DNA from: Pseudoalteromonas luteoviolacea
Lineage (GTDB): Bacteria; Pseudomonadota; Gammaproteobacteria; Enterobacterales; Alteromonadaceae
Assembly (NCBI RefSeq): GCF_021654285.1
Contig: NZ_JAKFZS010000031.1
Location: forward strand, 1 to 64,000
DNA length: 64,000 bases
Reading direction: 5' to 3'
Positions 26,556-35,058 of the stretch are shown here, in pieces. The translations under genes and the position numbers were made by a program. Position 1 is the first letter of the stretch. Each line of letters starts with the position of its first letter. Below the pieces are notes generated by a model that ran no database searches, was not told the origin of the DNA, and was given only the letters and a program-made list of their open reading frames with translations.

Positions 26556-27629
26556 ATGATTGCGAGATTTTTATTGTGTTTGAGTTTGTGTGTTTTGGGT
26601 GTAAACACACTACAGGCTAGGGCTGAGGTAATTAGCCCTGCTCAGCAATTACAACCAACACAGGCAAAGAAAATAGTCGAAGAGTTTGCTCAATCTATTG
26701 AGCAAAATTATGTTTTTACCGATATAGCAAAAAAAATAGCAGCTCAGCTACGTGGGCTAACTTTTCAAGGTGTGCAATCTCGACATGGCTTGTCCAAACA
26801 AATTACAGACTTAGTGAGCCAATACGATAAACATTTAGCATTAGTTACCCGTGTTGATAATAATGGCAAACACAGTAATGGTGCGCGAGAGCCTTGGTTT
26901 ACCGAATTAAAACGCAAGAACTCTGGAGTACGCCAAGTAGAAGTACTTGCAGGAAATATTGGTTATTTGGAGATGTGGGGTTTTGATACTGTCTCTCAAC
27001 AAGCCAATGAGGCGATTGCCGCGTCGATGACTTTATTGCAGAGGACCGACGCACTTATTCTAGATTTTAGTCAAAATGGTGGTGGCGATGGTTTTATGGT
27101 TTCTCACCTTGCTAGTTATTTCTTAAAAAAGCCCACTTTATTGCATACTTACCTATTTCGAAATGGCAGTCGTTATCCTTTTAGAAGCGGCCAACCTATG
27201 GGCGCTAGCCAATTTCGTGATATGCCTTTGTATATATTAATTGGTCCAGATACGTTCTCTGCTGGAGAGGCATTTGCATACGCGATGAAGCACCTAGGAC
27301 GAGCGACTTTGATTGGTGAGCCATCAAAGGGTGGTGCAAACCCCATCAATCAATTTAAATTATCACATGATTTTATTGCATTTGTAGCAATCGGAACGAG
27401 TGTCAGCCCTATAACTGGGGAAAACTGGGAAGGGAAAGGCGTAATACCAGAAATCAAAGCTGAGGTTGAAATTGCAAAGTCAAAAGCCCATTTGCTGGCA
27501 TTGCAGGATCTAGCTGATAAAAGTTCTAACCCTTACTTAATGAAAGAAAGAGTGGAAAAAATTCGGCAGTTAGCCACACAGCTTGATGTTTTTAATCATG
27601 AAAATAGTAGTAACAATAAATCTAGATAA
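26556..27629 (+). CDS. Secreted S41-family peptidase (C-terminal-processing / IRBP type)
   Basis: A 357-residue protein with a signal peptide (MIARFLLCLSLCVLGVNTLQ, cleavage near ARA). An N-terminal helical bundle (about 35-95, IVEEFAQSIEQNYVFTDIAK) precedes a TSPc protease core (about 130-310). The nucleophile Ser235 lies in TFSAGEAFAYAMKHLGRA, followed by GEPSKGGANP and the strand GTSVSPITGENWEGKGVIP. There is no PDZ domain, so it belongs to the IRBP/tricorn-like S41 group rather than to CtpA/Prc. It is probably a periplasmic peptidase. It follows the RND operon by 190 bp and ends at a shared bidirectional terminator. Confidence 0.88.
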   Translation: MIARFLLCLSLCVLGVNTLQARAEVISPAQQLQPTQAKKIVEEFAQSIEQNYVFTDIAKKIAAQLRGLTFQGVQSRHGLSKQITDLVSQYDKHLALVTRVDNNGKHSNGAREPWFTELKRKNSGVRQVEVLAGNIGYLEMWGFDTVSQQANEAIAASMTLLQRTDALILDFSQNGGGDGFMVSHLASYFLKKPTLLHTYLFRNGSRYPFRSGQPMGASQFRDMPLYILIGPDTFSAGEAFAYAMKHLGRATLIGEPSKGGANPINQFKLSHDFIAFVAIGTSVSPITGENWEGKGVIPEIKAEVEIAKSKAHLLALQDLADKSSNPYLMKERVEKIRQLATQLDVFNHENSSNNKSR

Positions 27630-27681
27630 ATTGAGCGATTTATATCATGAGCCTTTAAATAAAAATCTGTGTGTAATTTAT

Positions 27682-27711
27682 AAAACGCCTAAGATTTATT
27701 TAGGCGTTTTT
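27682..27711. terminator. Bidirectional intrinsic terminator between convergent genes
   Basis: AAAACGCCTAA (27682-27692) pairs perfectly with TTAGGCGTTTT (27700-27710), with T-runs on both strands. It serves the S41 peptidase gene on the plus strand and the small secreted protein gene on the minus strand. Confidence 0.88.
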
Positions 27712-27730
27712 AAATTATAGCTGGTAACTA

Positions 27731-28105
27731 TTAGTGACCAGTTTCGTATGATGCTCTAGCTGTGTTTGTTTGCTCCCAAGTACCGTCTTTGTATAGGATC
27801 AATGCAGAAGCTGTTGTAGAAGAGTAAGCTCTTACTGTTACGCCGCAGCTTGTGCTAGATTTGCCACATCGTGCTGCACCGCTCCAACGAACTTCTTGGA
27901 TAGGCTTTGTTACGTTTTTAAGATAAAAACGACCTGAAGTTGAGCTGCCGAATGAAAAATCAAAGCCGAAGCAGCTCTTGGTGCCATTGCCCCAAGCATT
28001 ACCATTCCCTTTTGGGTATACATCACACACAAGGTCTGCTGAGAATGCAGAACCAGCAAAAAGGGTACCTGCTACAAGTGTGAGAGCTTTTAAAGTAGTT
28101 TTCAT
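27731..28105 (-). CDS. Small secreted protein with four cysteines, unknown
   Basis: A 124-residue protein with a textbook signal peptide (MKTTLKALTLVAGTLFAGSA then FSA). The mature part of about 100 residues is rich in Gly, Ser and Thr, has four cysteines (27, 45, 80, 87) that could form two disulfides, and reads as an all-beta domain (GRFYLKNVTKPIQEVRWSG). AGGAATTT precedes the ATG. I do not recognise the family; fold and secretion recall small secreted inhibitors or adhesin-like domains, but that is only resemblance. It converges on the S41 peptidase gene. Confidence 0.75.
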   Translation of the reverse strand: MKTTLKALTLVAGTLFAGSAFSADLVCDVYPKGNGNAWGNGTKSCFGFDFSFGSSTSGRFYLKNVTKPIQEVRWSGAARCGKSSTSCGVTVRAYSSTTASALILYKDGTWEQTNTARASYETGH

Positions 28106-29017
28106 TTTTAAATTCCTGTTTATTGATGTTTTATTATTGAACGCGATTTCGCATTAACAAGATAATAAAATATTTAAGGTTTCGTCAACAGTGTTTTTTA
28201 AAAATCAAACTATAGGTGTGAATAGGTGGCTTGTGGGTTATTTCTATAAATAATTGAAATATAAAATAAAGAATTTCATGTTGTTTTTGTGGTGTTTTTA
28301 ATGTCTATGTTTTTATTGGATATTTTTTATTTAACAACTAAGTGATTTTTATGTTAATTACCTTTTTCTCTTGATGTTTTTCGAACGAGTTTTGAACAGT
28401 TACTCTTCAGTTTTTCTATTTTTTGATGAAGGATGTACTTATTCTATGCCCAAGCAGTTCAAATTATTTATTTGTCTTTGTTAAATTTCGGTTTTGATCT
28501 TTAAAGGGCAAGCTTGATGTGTTTGGGGTCTATTCATTTTCACTAATACACTCACAGAACAAAGTTAAAGGTTAGCTATTACAATTTTTTATTTAATTAG
28601 GCTAAAAATCCTCTGATCAAACGGTTAGAAAAGATTTGATATGCGAGGTCACATTAATGAGTATTTGAAATTAACGACCAGATTAAGTTGTTATTTAGTT
28701 TTTTATATTTTATTAATACGTGTTTTTTGAATCATATAATCGTCAAAGTGTTATTTTAATTTGGTTTCTAATTGTGATGAATGGATTGTAACTAGTTGAT
28801 TTTATTGCGTGCGTATCAGGTATGGAGTAATGAGTTGTTATTGGTTTTTATATGGTTCCATTTCTATGATCGAGCGCTGAGTTTTTAAGTGTCAACCACC
28901 ATAATCGCATTGCCCTTTAGTTGAACTTTGTGGTTACAAAATATGTTTATTTCACATTTAACAAATGTTCTCTGATACATTGGAAGGTACAATTTATTTA
29001 ACAATAAGGAAATCACA
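28106..29017. other. Long AT-rich spacer without a gene
   Basis: About 910 bp, very AT-rich, with no frame showing codon bias or a ribosome binding site on either strand. It contains the promoter region of the divergent small secreted protein and of the hydrolase lipoprotein. I found no hairpin, operator or RNA family I could name. Confidence 0.45.
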
Positions 29018-29863
29018 ATGAAGAAGTACGTGATTGTGTTAGCTTGTTTCGTGCTTAATGGTTGCTCTGTAGCGATAGATGAGTCTAACTTTATTAGCCA
29101 ATCAGAGTCGGTAAAACCATATGAATCTCAATTTATTAAAAGTCTTGATCGGGCGACGAAGCAGCATGTTGTCAAAGAACTTAAAATATCCACAGGTGAA
29201 GGCGCAGTTCAATTACATGGCCTGCATTTAGATTCTTTGGATACAGATAACACAATATTATTTATACCGGGTAACGGAATGACAGTTGAAAGCCCGGAAA
29301 CTAAAAAAGCATTGTTGCACTTAGCTAACTATAAATTTGATATTGTTGTGTTTGACCGCAGGGGCTTAGGCGCAAGCAATGGCAAAGCCACAATCTCGAA
29401 CTTGGTTGAAGATGCGAAAATGAGCTTTGAATATGTTAAAAACCAACTTAATGCTGATAAGGTGCTAGTACATGGCTTTTCTCTAGGTAGTTTCTTGGCA
29501 GCTCAAGTAGCCAGCGAAAAGCCAATTGATGGTTTGGTAATGGAAGGATCAGCCACTAATGTTCAAGAGTGGATAGATGAAGCAATTCCTTGGTACAAAA
29601 AAATGATAGTTGATGTACAAGTCGATGACGTCTTTTATTCTGTAGATAACAAGCAAGTGTTAGGGAAGGTGTATACAGGTCCATTATTGGTTATAGGTGG
29701 TGGGGAAGATAAGCAAACTCCTGTTTCACTCTCACATGCACTGTATAAGTCGAGTAAAAGTCAGAATAAGCGAATTGTAATTTCTGAAGAAGCTGACCAC
29801 TATCAAATGTTTGAAAATGAAAAAGTGCGCCGTGCCTATGCTGATTTTGTTGTGAGTCTTTAG
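29018..29863 (+). CDS. Alpha/beta-hydrolase lipoprotein
   Basis: A 281-residue lipoprotein (lipobox LNGC, Cys16) with an alpha/beta-hydrolase domain from about residue 55. The oxyanion loop is PGNGMTVES (84-92), the strand-helix motif FDRRGLGAS (112-120), the nucleophile Ser155 in VHGFSLGSFLAA, the acid in GGGEDKQTP (near 230) and the histidine in EEADHYQMF (near 263). The fold resembles membrane-anchored serine hydrolases of the Bem46/YfhR type. Substrate unknown, perhaps esters or amides at the envelope. Preceded by AAGGAAATC. It converges on the RiPP-like precursor gene. Confidence 0.86.
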   Translation: MKKYVIVLACFVLNGCSVAIDESNFISQSESVKPYESQFIKSLDRATKQHVVKELKISTGEGAVQLHGLHLDSLDTDNTILFIPGNGMTVESPETKKALLHLANYKFDIVVFDRRGLGASNGKATISNLVEDAKMSFEYVKNQLNADKVLVHGFSLGSFLAAQVASEKPIDGLVMEGSATNVQEWIDEAIPWYKKMIVDVQVDDVFYSVDNKQVLGKVYTGPLLVIGGGEDKQTPVSLSHALYKSSKSQNKRIVISEEADHYQMFENEKVRRAYADFVVSL

Positions 29864-29877
29864 AGAATAATTTCAAT

Positions 29878-29904
29878 GGGCTAGCATTATGTCTTTGCTA
29901 GCCC
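29878..29904. terminator. Hairpin between hydrolase and precursor-peptide genes
   Basis: GGGCTAGC (29878-29885) pairs perfectly with GCTAGCCC (29897-29904) across an 11-base loop, between two convergent genes. The T-tracts are poor, so it is a likely but not classic terminator. Confidence 0.6.
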
Positions 29905-29915
29905 GTTTACTCGCA

Positions 29916-30101
29916 TCAGCAGGGTGATGTTGGACAACCGCATTCAGAGTACCAAGTCGGATTACGAGGCACTGATGGGCCGCAATTATCTGAATATTGA
30001 TCAGTGTGATCACCCCCAGCAATGTGAGGTGTCATATCTAATGGCAGCTTCATCTTGTCTTTAGACAAACTTTTTAATGTTTTTTTATTTAGTTTTTTCA
30101 T
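29916..30101 (-). CDS. RiPP-like precursor peptide with AGG leader end and cysteine-rich core
   Basis: A 61-residue peptide: residues 1-30 form a lysine-rich leader (MKKLNKKTLKSLSKDKMKLP, then LDMTPHIAGG) ending in a double-glycine motif. Residues 31-61 form a core with four cysteines (40, 54, 56, 61), seven Ser/Thr, and a terminal CGC-PTSPC arrangement. A strong ribosome binding site (AAGGAAAAAG) precedes the ATG. The LNKK-LK-LS start with an AGG end resembles precursor families seen in Bacteroidota and Alteromonadales, including class I lanthipeptide-like ones, from memory. No modifying enzyme or dedicated exporter lies within the neighbouring genes. Bacteriocin-like or signalling roles are speculation. 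Confidence 0.7.
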   Translation of the reverse strand: MKKLNKKTLKSLSKDKMKLPLDMTPHIAGGDHTDQYSDNCGPSVPRNPTWYSECGCPTSPC

Positions 30102-30360
30102 TCTTCTTTTTCCTTAAGTGATACTTGGTTCTAATTAACGTATATCAATAACAAACAAATGTAAATGTTATGTTTCGTTAGTGTTTTTTTATTTGGGTTT
30201 GTATTTAGGTTATAGTCACTTAGTGATGACGGTTCCCGAGGACGATAAGAACAAACGGCTTATAATTTTATGAGATTAATTATATAAAGTTATTGGCGCT
30301 TGAATATGAAAGGTGACATTGATAATTTCTATTTAAACACCTAAATACAATGGCCCTTTT

Positions 30361-30876
30361 ATGAATGAAATTCCAAGCTCATCTCTTATTAAGTCATATG
30401 TAGGTGATGCAGATTTTTATGATTGCTTTTCGTCTGATATCGATTGTTACCAAGGTGAAGCAGCACTTGAGCTATTTATAGAGTTAGTGGCACGCTCACC
30501 TGTGTGGTTCAACTTTTTGATGAGTTTGCGTAATAAGATCGTCTCAAGCTTTGGTTTGAAAGATCTTGGAGCGATTGATGATGTTAATCATCAGAAAAAT
30601 TTAGAAAGCATAAAAGTTGGCGACAGGGTCGGGATTTTTACTCTTTATAAAAATACTCAACACGAAGTCATATTAGAGGATAAAGATAAACACTTAAACG
30701 TTAAAGTATCATTTTTTGTGACACCAAATGACTCTGGAGCCAAACTCCATGCAACGACAATTGTCCATTTGAATAATACATTTGGAAAATGGTATATGTT
30801 TTTTATTAAACCAGTCCATAAGTTGATAGTGCCAACGCTTTTACAGCGACTTCGCAAGCTTAATGAACAAAGGTGA
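30361..30876 (+). CDS. DUF2867-like protein
   Basis: A 171-residue protein without signal peptide. The segments DFYDCFSSDI, SPVWFNFLMSLRNKIVSSFGLKDLG (about 45-70) and VSFFVTPNDSGAKLHATTIVHLNNTFGKWYMFFIKPVHKLIVP match my memory of the DUF2867 family, a small alpha/beta domain of the START-like kind with no known activity. The C-terminal hydrophobic stretch might be membrane-facing. The ribosome binding site is weak. It stands alone between the precursor peptide and the phosphatase gene. Confidence 0.72.
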   Translation: MNEIPSSSLIKSYVGDADFYDCFSSDIDCYQGEAALELFIELVARSPVWFNFLMSLRNKIVSSFGLKDLGAIDDVNHQKNLESIKVGDRVGIFTLYKNTQHEVILEDKDKHLNVKVSFFVTPNDSGAKLHATTIVHLNNTFGKWYMFFIKPVHKLIVPTLLQRLRKLNEQR

Positions 30877-30894
30877 ATAGGTTGTACATTGATA

Positions 30895-30922
30895 GGTTGG
30901 TTGTTTCAAGCCACAACCAACC
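30895..30922. terminator. Hairpin between DUF2867 and phosphatase genes
   Basis: GGTTGGTTGT (30895-30904) pairs perfectly with ACAACCAACC (30913-30922) across 8 bases, between two convergent genes. The 10-bp stem is strong but the T-tracts are short. Confidence 0.65.
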
Positions 30923-30938
30923 AATGCTAAATGAGCAT

Positions 30939-32234
30939 CTAGCGTTCAATAAATGAAATTAATTTCTCAGCAATTTGAGTATTGTTTTGCGAGCCAATGA
31001 AATCTTCACGGCCTTTACCATGTGCAAATACCTGGACATCGATGGCAGTGTGACCCCCAGTTGTCCAACCGGTGTAACTGGCTTCATTTATTTGCTCGTT
31101 TATCGCTTTAAAAAGTGCTCTATCACCTTCGGATTTTGCTTCTTTAAGTTCTTCAGCGACTTCAGACGTATATTCTAGACCGGTAAGTGCAACCCAGTCC
31201 TTTTCTAGGCTTTTACTGTCTTTCAGTTTTTGGGTAATGGTTTTGACTGAGGCTTTAACATTTGCAACGACGTCACGTTCCCATTTGTAGTCGCCGTCTG
31301 CCCCCAGCGTTAGTCCACCGGTAGAGTGATCCGCTGTAATAACTAAAAGTGTATCAGGGTTTCTGTCGACATAGGCCTTGGCTAGTTCAATCGACTTAGC
31401 AAAGTCATCCATTTCCTTCATGGCACACGCAATGTCGTTAGCATGTCCACACCAATCAATTTGACTGCCTTCGATCATGACAAAAAAGCCTTCTTTGTTT
31501 TTGTCTTTATCAAGTAGATCGAGTGCTTTATTGGTCATATCCGTAAGGCGAAGAGGGCTTTCATCAATAGCATGTGGCATGCCTTTTTTGGCAAAAAGTC
31601 CGATTGCAGGCACTGATTTAAGCGAGTTTAGGTCATTTAAATCGTCAATGTATTGATATCCTGCTTGCTTGAACTCAGACACAATATTTCTATCTTCTCG
31701 GATGAAGTATTGTGTACCACCGCCTAGCATTAAATCGACAGGTAATTTTCCTGCTATTTTAACGTCTACATAATCGTTGGCGATTTCATCGTAATTGCGT
31801 CTCGACTCATTATGCGCAGCAAAGCTTGCTGGTGTTGCGTGGTTAATTTGTGATGTTGCAACCAACGCCGTAGTCATGCCTTTTTCTTTTGCCATTTGCA
31901 GCATTGTTTTAAGTGGCTTTTTAGCTGTGTCTACAGCGATTGCGCCATTGTAACTCTTGTTTGCCGTACTTAACGCCGTTGCACCGGCTGCACTGTCTGT
32001 AACAACTGTGTTATCGTCAGGATATGTATGCGCCATACCAACTAAAATTGAGTCAAACACTGTAGGCTCAACTACTTTGGTTGTTTTGTCATCTTTGTAG
32101 TATCTGTATGCCGTGGTATATGCTGGACCCATGCCGTCACCAATCATGTAAATGATGTTTTTTGGTGCAGCGTAAACTTGGCTACTCGCCAATAATGAAA
32201 TTGCCGCTGCAACTGCCGAAATTTTGCGTGACAT
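30939..32234 (-). CDS. Periplasmic PhoA-type alkaline phosphatase
   Basis: The ATG at 32234 is chosen (431 residues): it follows AAAGGAAAAACT and starts a signal peptide (MSRKISAVAAAISLLASSQV then YAA). An in-frame ATG at 32279 would add 15 residues before it. Motifs: IIYMIGDGMGPAYT (27-40), nucleophile Ser81 in VVTDSAAGATALST, INHATPASFAAHNESRR, EGSQIDWCGHANDI, TADHSTGGL and TGGHTAIDVQVFAHG. It differs from the first phosphatase in being soluble rather than lipid-anchored. I see no Pho box in the 130 bp upstream. Confidence 0.92.
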   Translation of the reverse strand: MSRKISAVAAAISLLASSQVYAAPKNIIYMIGDGMGPAYTTAYRYYKDDKTTKVVEPTVFDSILVGMAHTYPDDNTVVTDSAAGATALSTANKSYNGAIAVDTAKKPLKTMLQMAKEKGMTTALVATSQINHATPASFAAHNESRRNYDEIANDYVDVKIAGKLPVDLMLGGGTQYFIREDRNIVSEFKQAGYQYIDDLNDLNSLKSVPAIGLFAKKGMPHAIDESPLRLTDMTNKALDLLDKDKNKEGFFVMIEGSQIDWCGHANDIACAMKEMDDFAKSIELAKAYVDRNPDTLLVITADHSTGGLTLGADGDYKWERDVVANVKASVKTITQKLKDSKSLEKDWVALTGLEYTSEVAEELKEAKSEGDRALFKAINEQINEASYTGWTTGGHTAIDVQVFAHGKGREDFIGSQNNTQIAEKLISFIER

Positions 32235-32362
32235 AGTTTTTCCTTTGAATTCCCGTGTTTGATTTAAGGTCTGATGCAATAACTGAATTAATTATTTCTA
32301 TAGCTGTATAGATTTTATCGCGTATGATCTTAACTAAATGTGTTTGTGAAGAATATCAATAA

Positions 32363-33238
32363 ATGCTGATTAATAAAAAAAATGAGATGAAAGACAATTT
32401 TAAAGATGGCTTTTCTTGGCAACAGGCTGGTAATGGGTCCGATGCTGTTGTTTGTTTACATGGGTGGTTAGATAACAGTAACAGCTTTAAACCGATAGCG
32501 GAGCTACTCACGGAAGATCAGAAAAAGAAATACACTTGGTATTTTTTGGATTTACCAGGACATGGCAAATCAGATTGGAAATCTGATGATGCACAGTATT
32601 ATTTTGTTGAGTATGTGTATGATGTAATGCGCTTTATGCAAACAGCGAACATAAATAGCGCGCACTTTGTGGGCCACTCTATGGGGGCGCTTATCGCTAA
32701 TCTACTTGCTAGCACTTTTCCTGATTATGTACGGTCATTGAACTTAATTGATGGCATTGGGCTCATATATCAAGGTAATCAATACGCTAAAACCAACTTA
32801 GTAAAGGCATTTGAAGAAAGACAAAAGCTAACTACTCAAGGTAACCGTTGGTTTGATGACAGGTCATCAATGATTAAGGCAAGGGCTAAGGTTGGCGGTT
32901 TTAATGAGCAAATCGCAGAGGTTTTAATGGAAAGAACGATTCTTGCCGAGTGTGGTAAATACAGATTGAGTTCAGACCCGAAACTTAAACTGCCTTCGAC
33001 AATTAGGTTAAATCAGGAACAAGCGCTGAGTTTATTAGATAAAATTTCAGTAGACACTATGCTTATCTTACCTGAAGAAGGATATGCTCAAATGCGTGAT
33101 AACATGAAAAAATTTCTTTCGTGTTTTGATAAACTTAGCGTTTCTAAGGTCTCTGGAGGTCATCATTGCCATATGCAACACCCTCAAGATATCTTAAATG
33201 AGATTGTTGGACATATCGAAAAGCAGGTGCTTTGCTGA
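32363..33238 (+). CDS. Cytoplasmic alpha/beta-hydrolase
   Basis: A 291-residue protein without signal peptide. Motifs: oxyanion HGWLDNSNSF (33-42), LDLPGHGKSDW (62-72), nucleophile Ser106 in FVGHSMGALIANLLA and catalytic His in SGGHHCHMQHP near residue 270. It resembles MhpC/BioH-like esterases and hydrolases; the substrate is not predictable. It lies just upstream of fadD, a position often held by such hydrolases in this order, and could act on acyl esters (inference). Confidence 0.85.
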   Translation: MLINKKNEMKDNFKDGFSWQQAGNGSDAVVCLHGWLDNSNSFKPIAELLTEDQKKKYTWYFLDLPGHGKSDWKSDDAQYYFVEYVYDVMRFMQTANINSAHFVGHSMGALIANLLASTFPDYVRSLNLIDGIGLIYQGNQYAKTNLVKAFEERQKLTTQGNRWFDDRSSMIKARAKVGGFNEQIAEVLMERTILAECGKYRLSSDPKLKLPSTIRLNQEQALSLLDKISVDTMLILPEEGYAQMRDNMKKFLSCFDKLSVSKVSGGHHCHMQHPQDILNEIVGHIEKQVLC

Positions 33239-33356
33239 TTGTAACTTTGCTTTAAATATGGGAATATCCATCAGTTAGAGTATTTACTCAATTGTTTAAG
33301 TGCCTTATTTGCTTTAAGGTTAATGTAAAAAAAGAACGAGAACACAGGAGCTAAGA

Positions 33357-35006
33357 GTGGAAAAAATCTGGCTAAAGCGCTATCCAGAAGGCATGCCGGC
33401 AACGATTGATCCAGAACACTACAACTCGCTGCTAGAATTAATAGACGAATGTTTCACCAATTATGCTCAGTTACCCGCTTACTCAAACATGGGTAAAACA
33501 CTGACATACAAAGAGATTGATGAAGCGACTAAATCGGTTGCAAGTTATATTCAAAATACGCTTAAACTTGGTAAAGGTGATAAAGTTGCGGTAATGATGC
33601 CAAACTTATTGCAAACACCAATCACGATTTTAGGTGTACTTAGAGCCGGTTGTACGGTTGTTAATGTCAACCCGCTTTACACTGTAAGGGAATTAGAGCA
33701 TCAATTAAATGATTCTGAGGCCAAAGCTATCTTTATTCTAGCAAACTTTGCAAGTACGTTAGAAAAAGCGCTTCCTTCAACACCGGTTAAGCATATTGTT
33801 TTAACTCAGATTGGTGATTTACTTGGTGGCGTGAAAAAGCATTTAGTGAACTTTGTCGTCAAAAAAGTCAAAAAGATGGTACCAGCTTATAATTTGCCAT
33901 CGGCGGTTCCTTTTGCAAATGCAATGAGTGCTGATCCTAATAGCTATAAAAAGCCTGATGTTAATCAAAACGATCTTGCATTTTTGCAATACACCGGTGG
34001 TACGACAGGCGTGTCAAAAGGTGCGATGTTAACGCACGGCAATATGGTTGCTAATTTAGAACAAGTATCTGGGTGTTTAGACAAAGTACTAAATAAAGGG
34101 AAGGAAGTTGTGATCACGGCGCTGCCGCTCTATCACATTTTTGCACTTACCGCGAACTGTCTGACTTTCATGAAATATGGCGGTCATAATATTTTGATCA
34201 CAAACCCGCGTGACATGGCGGGTTTTGTTAAAGACCTAGCTAAGTATCCGTTTACTGTGATTACGGGTGTAAACACGCTATTCAACGGTTTACTCAATAC
34301 TGATGGCTTTGCGCAGTTAGACTTTTCGAACCTAAAAGTGTCTTTAGGTGGAGGTATGGCGGTTCAAAGACCTGTCGCTGAAAGATGGCAGTCAGTCACC
34401 AACTCACGTTTACTTGAAGGCTATGGTTTAACCGAGTGTGCGCCGCTTGTGACTATTTGTCCGTTAGACCTAGAAGGCTATAACGGGTCAATTGGTTTGC
34501 CAGCACCAAGCACAGATTTAAAAATAGTGCTAGAAAATGGTGAAGAAGCGCCTAAAGGTGAACCAGGTGAGTTATTAGTCAAAGGCCCTCAAGTAATGGC
34601 TGGATATTATAACCGTCCAGATGCAACAGCTGAGTGTCTGCAAGATGGCTGGTTTGCAACAGGTGATATTGCAACTTATGACGATGAAGGCTTCTTTTAC
34701 ATTGTTGACCGTAAAAAAGATATGATCTTAGTATCTGGTTTCAACGTGTTCCCTAATGAGATTGAAGAGGTTGTTGCAAGCCACGATGGCGTGCTTGAAG
34801 TTGCTGCTATTGGTGTCCCTCACGAGGTCAGTGGTGAGCAAGTTAAAGTTTTTGTTGTCAGAAAAGACCAATCTTTGTCAGAAAAAGATATAATAGCGCA
34901 TTGTCGTGAAAACCTAACAAACTACAAAGTTCCAAAAATGGTTGAGTTTAGAGATGAACTGCCAAAAACGAACGTAGGTAAGATATTACGTAGGGCGTTA
35001 AAATAA
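33357..35006 (+). CDS. fadD: Long-chain-fatty-acid--CoA ligase
   Basis: A 549-residue acyl-CoA synthetase that activates long-chain fatty acids with ATP and CoA for beta-oxidation, at the inner face of the cytoplasmic membrane. The N-terminus (KIWLKRYPEGMPATIDP) is characteristic of FadD. The ATP-binding motif is YTGGTTGVSKGAMLTH (near 210-225), with later motifs LLEGYGLTECAPLV, GWFATGDIATYDDEGF and DRKKDMILVSGFNVFPNEIEE, and PKTNVGKILRRALK at the end. Start is the GTG at 33357, with CAGGAG 6 bases upstream. The next gene is rnd, the same order as in E. coli. No FadR or PsrA site was recognised. Confidence 0.97.
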   Translation: MEKIWLKRYPEGMPATIDPEHYNSLLELIDECFTNYAQLPAYSNMGKTLTYKEIDEATKSVASYIQNTLKLGKGDKVAVMMPNLLQTPITILGVLRAGCTVVNVNPLYTVRELEHQLNDSEAKAIFILANFASTLEKALPSTPVKHIVLTQIGDLLGGVKKHLVNFVVKKVKKMVPAYNLPSAVPFANAMSADPNSYKKPDVNQNDLAFLQYTGGTTGVSKGAMLTHGNMVANLEQVSGCLDKVLNKGKEVVITALPLYHIFALTANCLTFMKYGGHNILITNPRDMAGFVKDLAKYPFTVITGVNTLFNGLLNTDGFAQLDFSNLKVSLGGGMAVQRPVAERWQSVTNSRLLEGYGLTECAPLVTICPLDLEGYNGSIGLPAPSTDLKIVLENGEEAPKGEPGELLVKGPQVMAGYYNRPDATAECLQDGWFATGDIATYDDEGFFYIVDRKKDMILVSGFNVFPNEIEEVVASHDGVLEVAAIGVPHEVSGEQVKVFVVRKDQSLSEKDIIAHCRENLTNYKVPKMVEFRDELPKTNVGKILRRALK

Positions 35007-35010
35007 CAAG

Positions 35011-35036
35011 AAACCGGCTTATGCCGGTTTTTTTTT
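35011..35036 (+). terminator. Intrinsic terminator of fadD
   Basis: AAACCGGC (35011-35018) pairs with GCCGGTTT (35023-35030) around a 4-base loop, followed by a run of T to 35036. Its 3' end lies only about 20 bases before the rnd start, so rnd may be expressed by readthrough. Confidence 0.9.
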
Positions 35037-35058
35037 CGCAAGAAGCGAAGGAGTCAAT

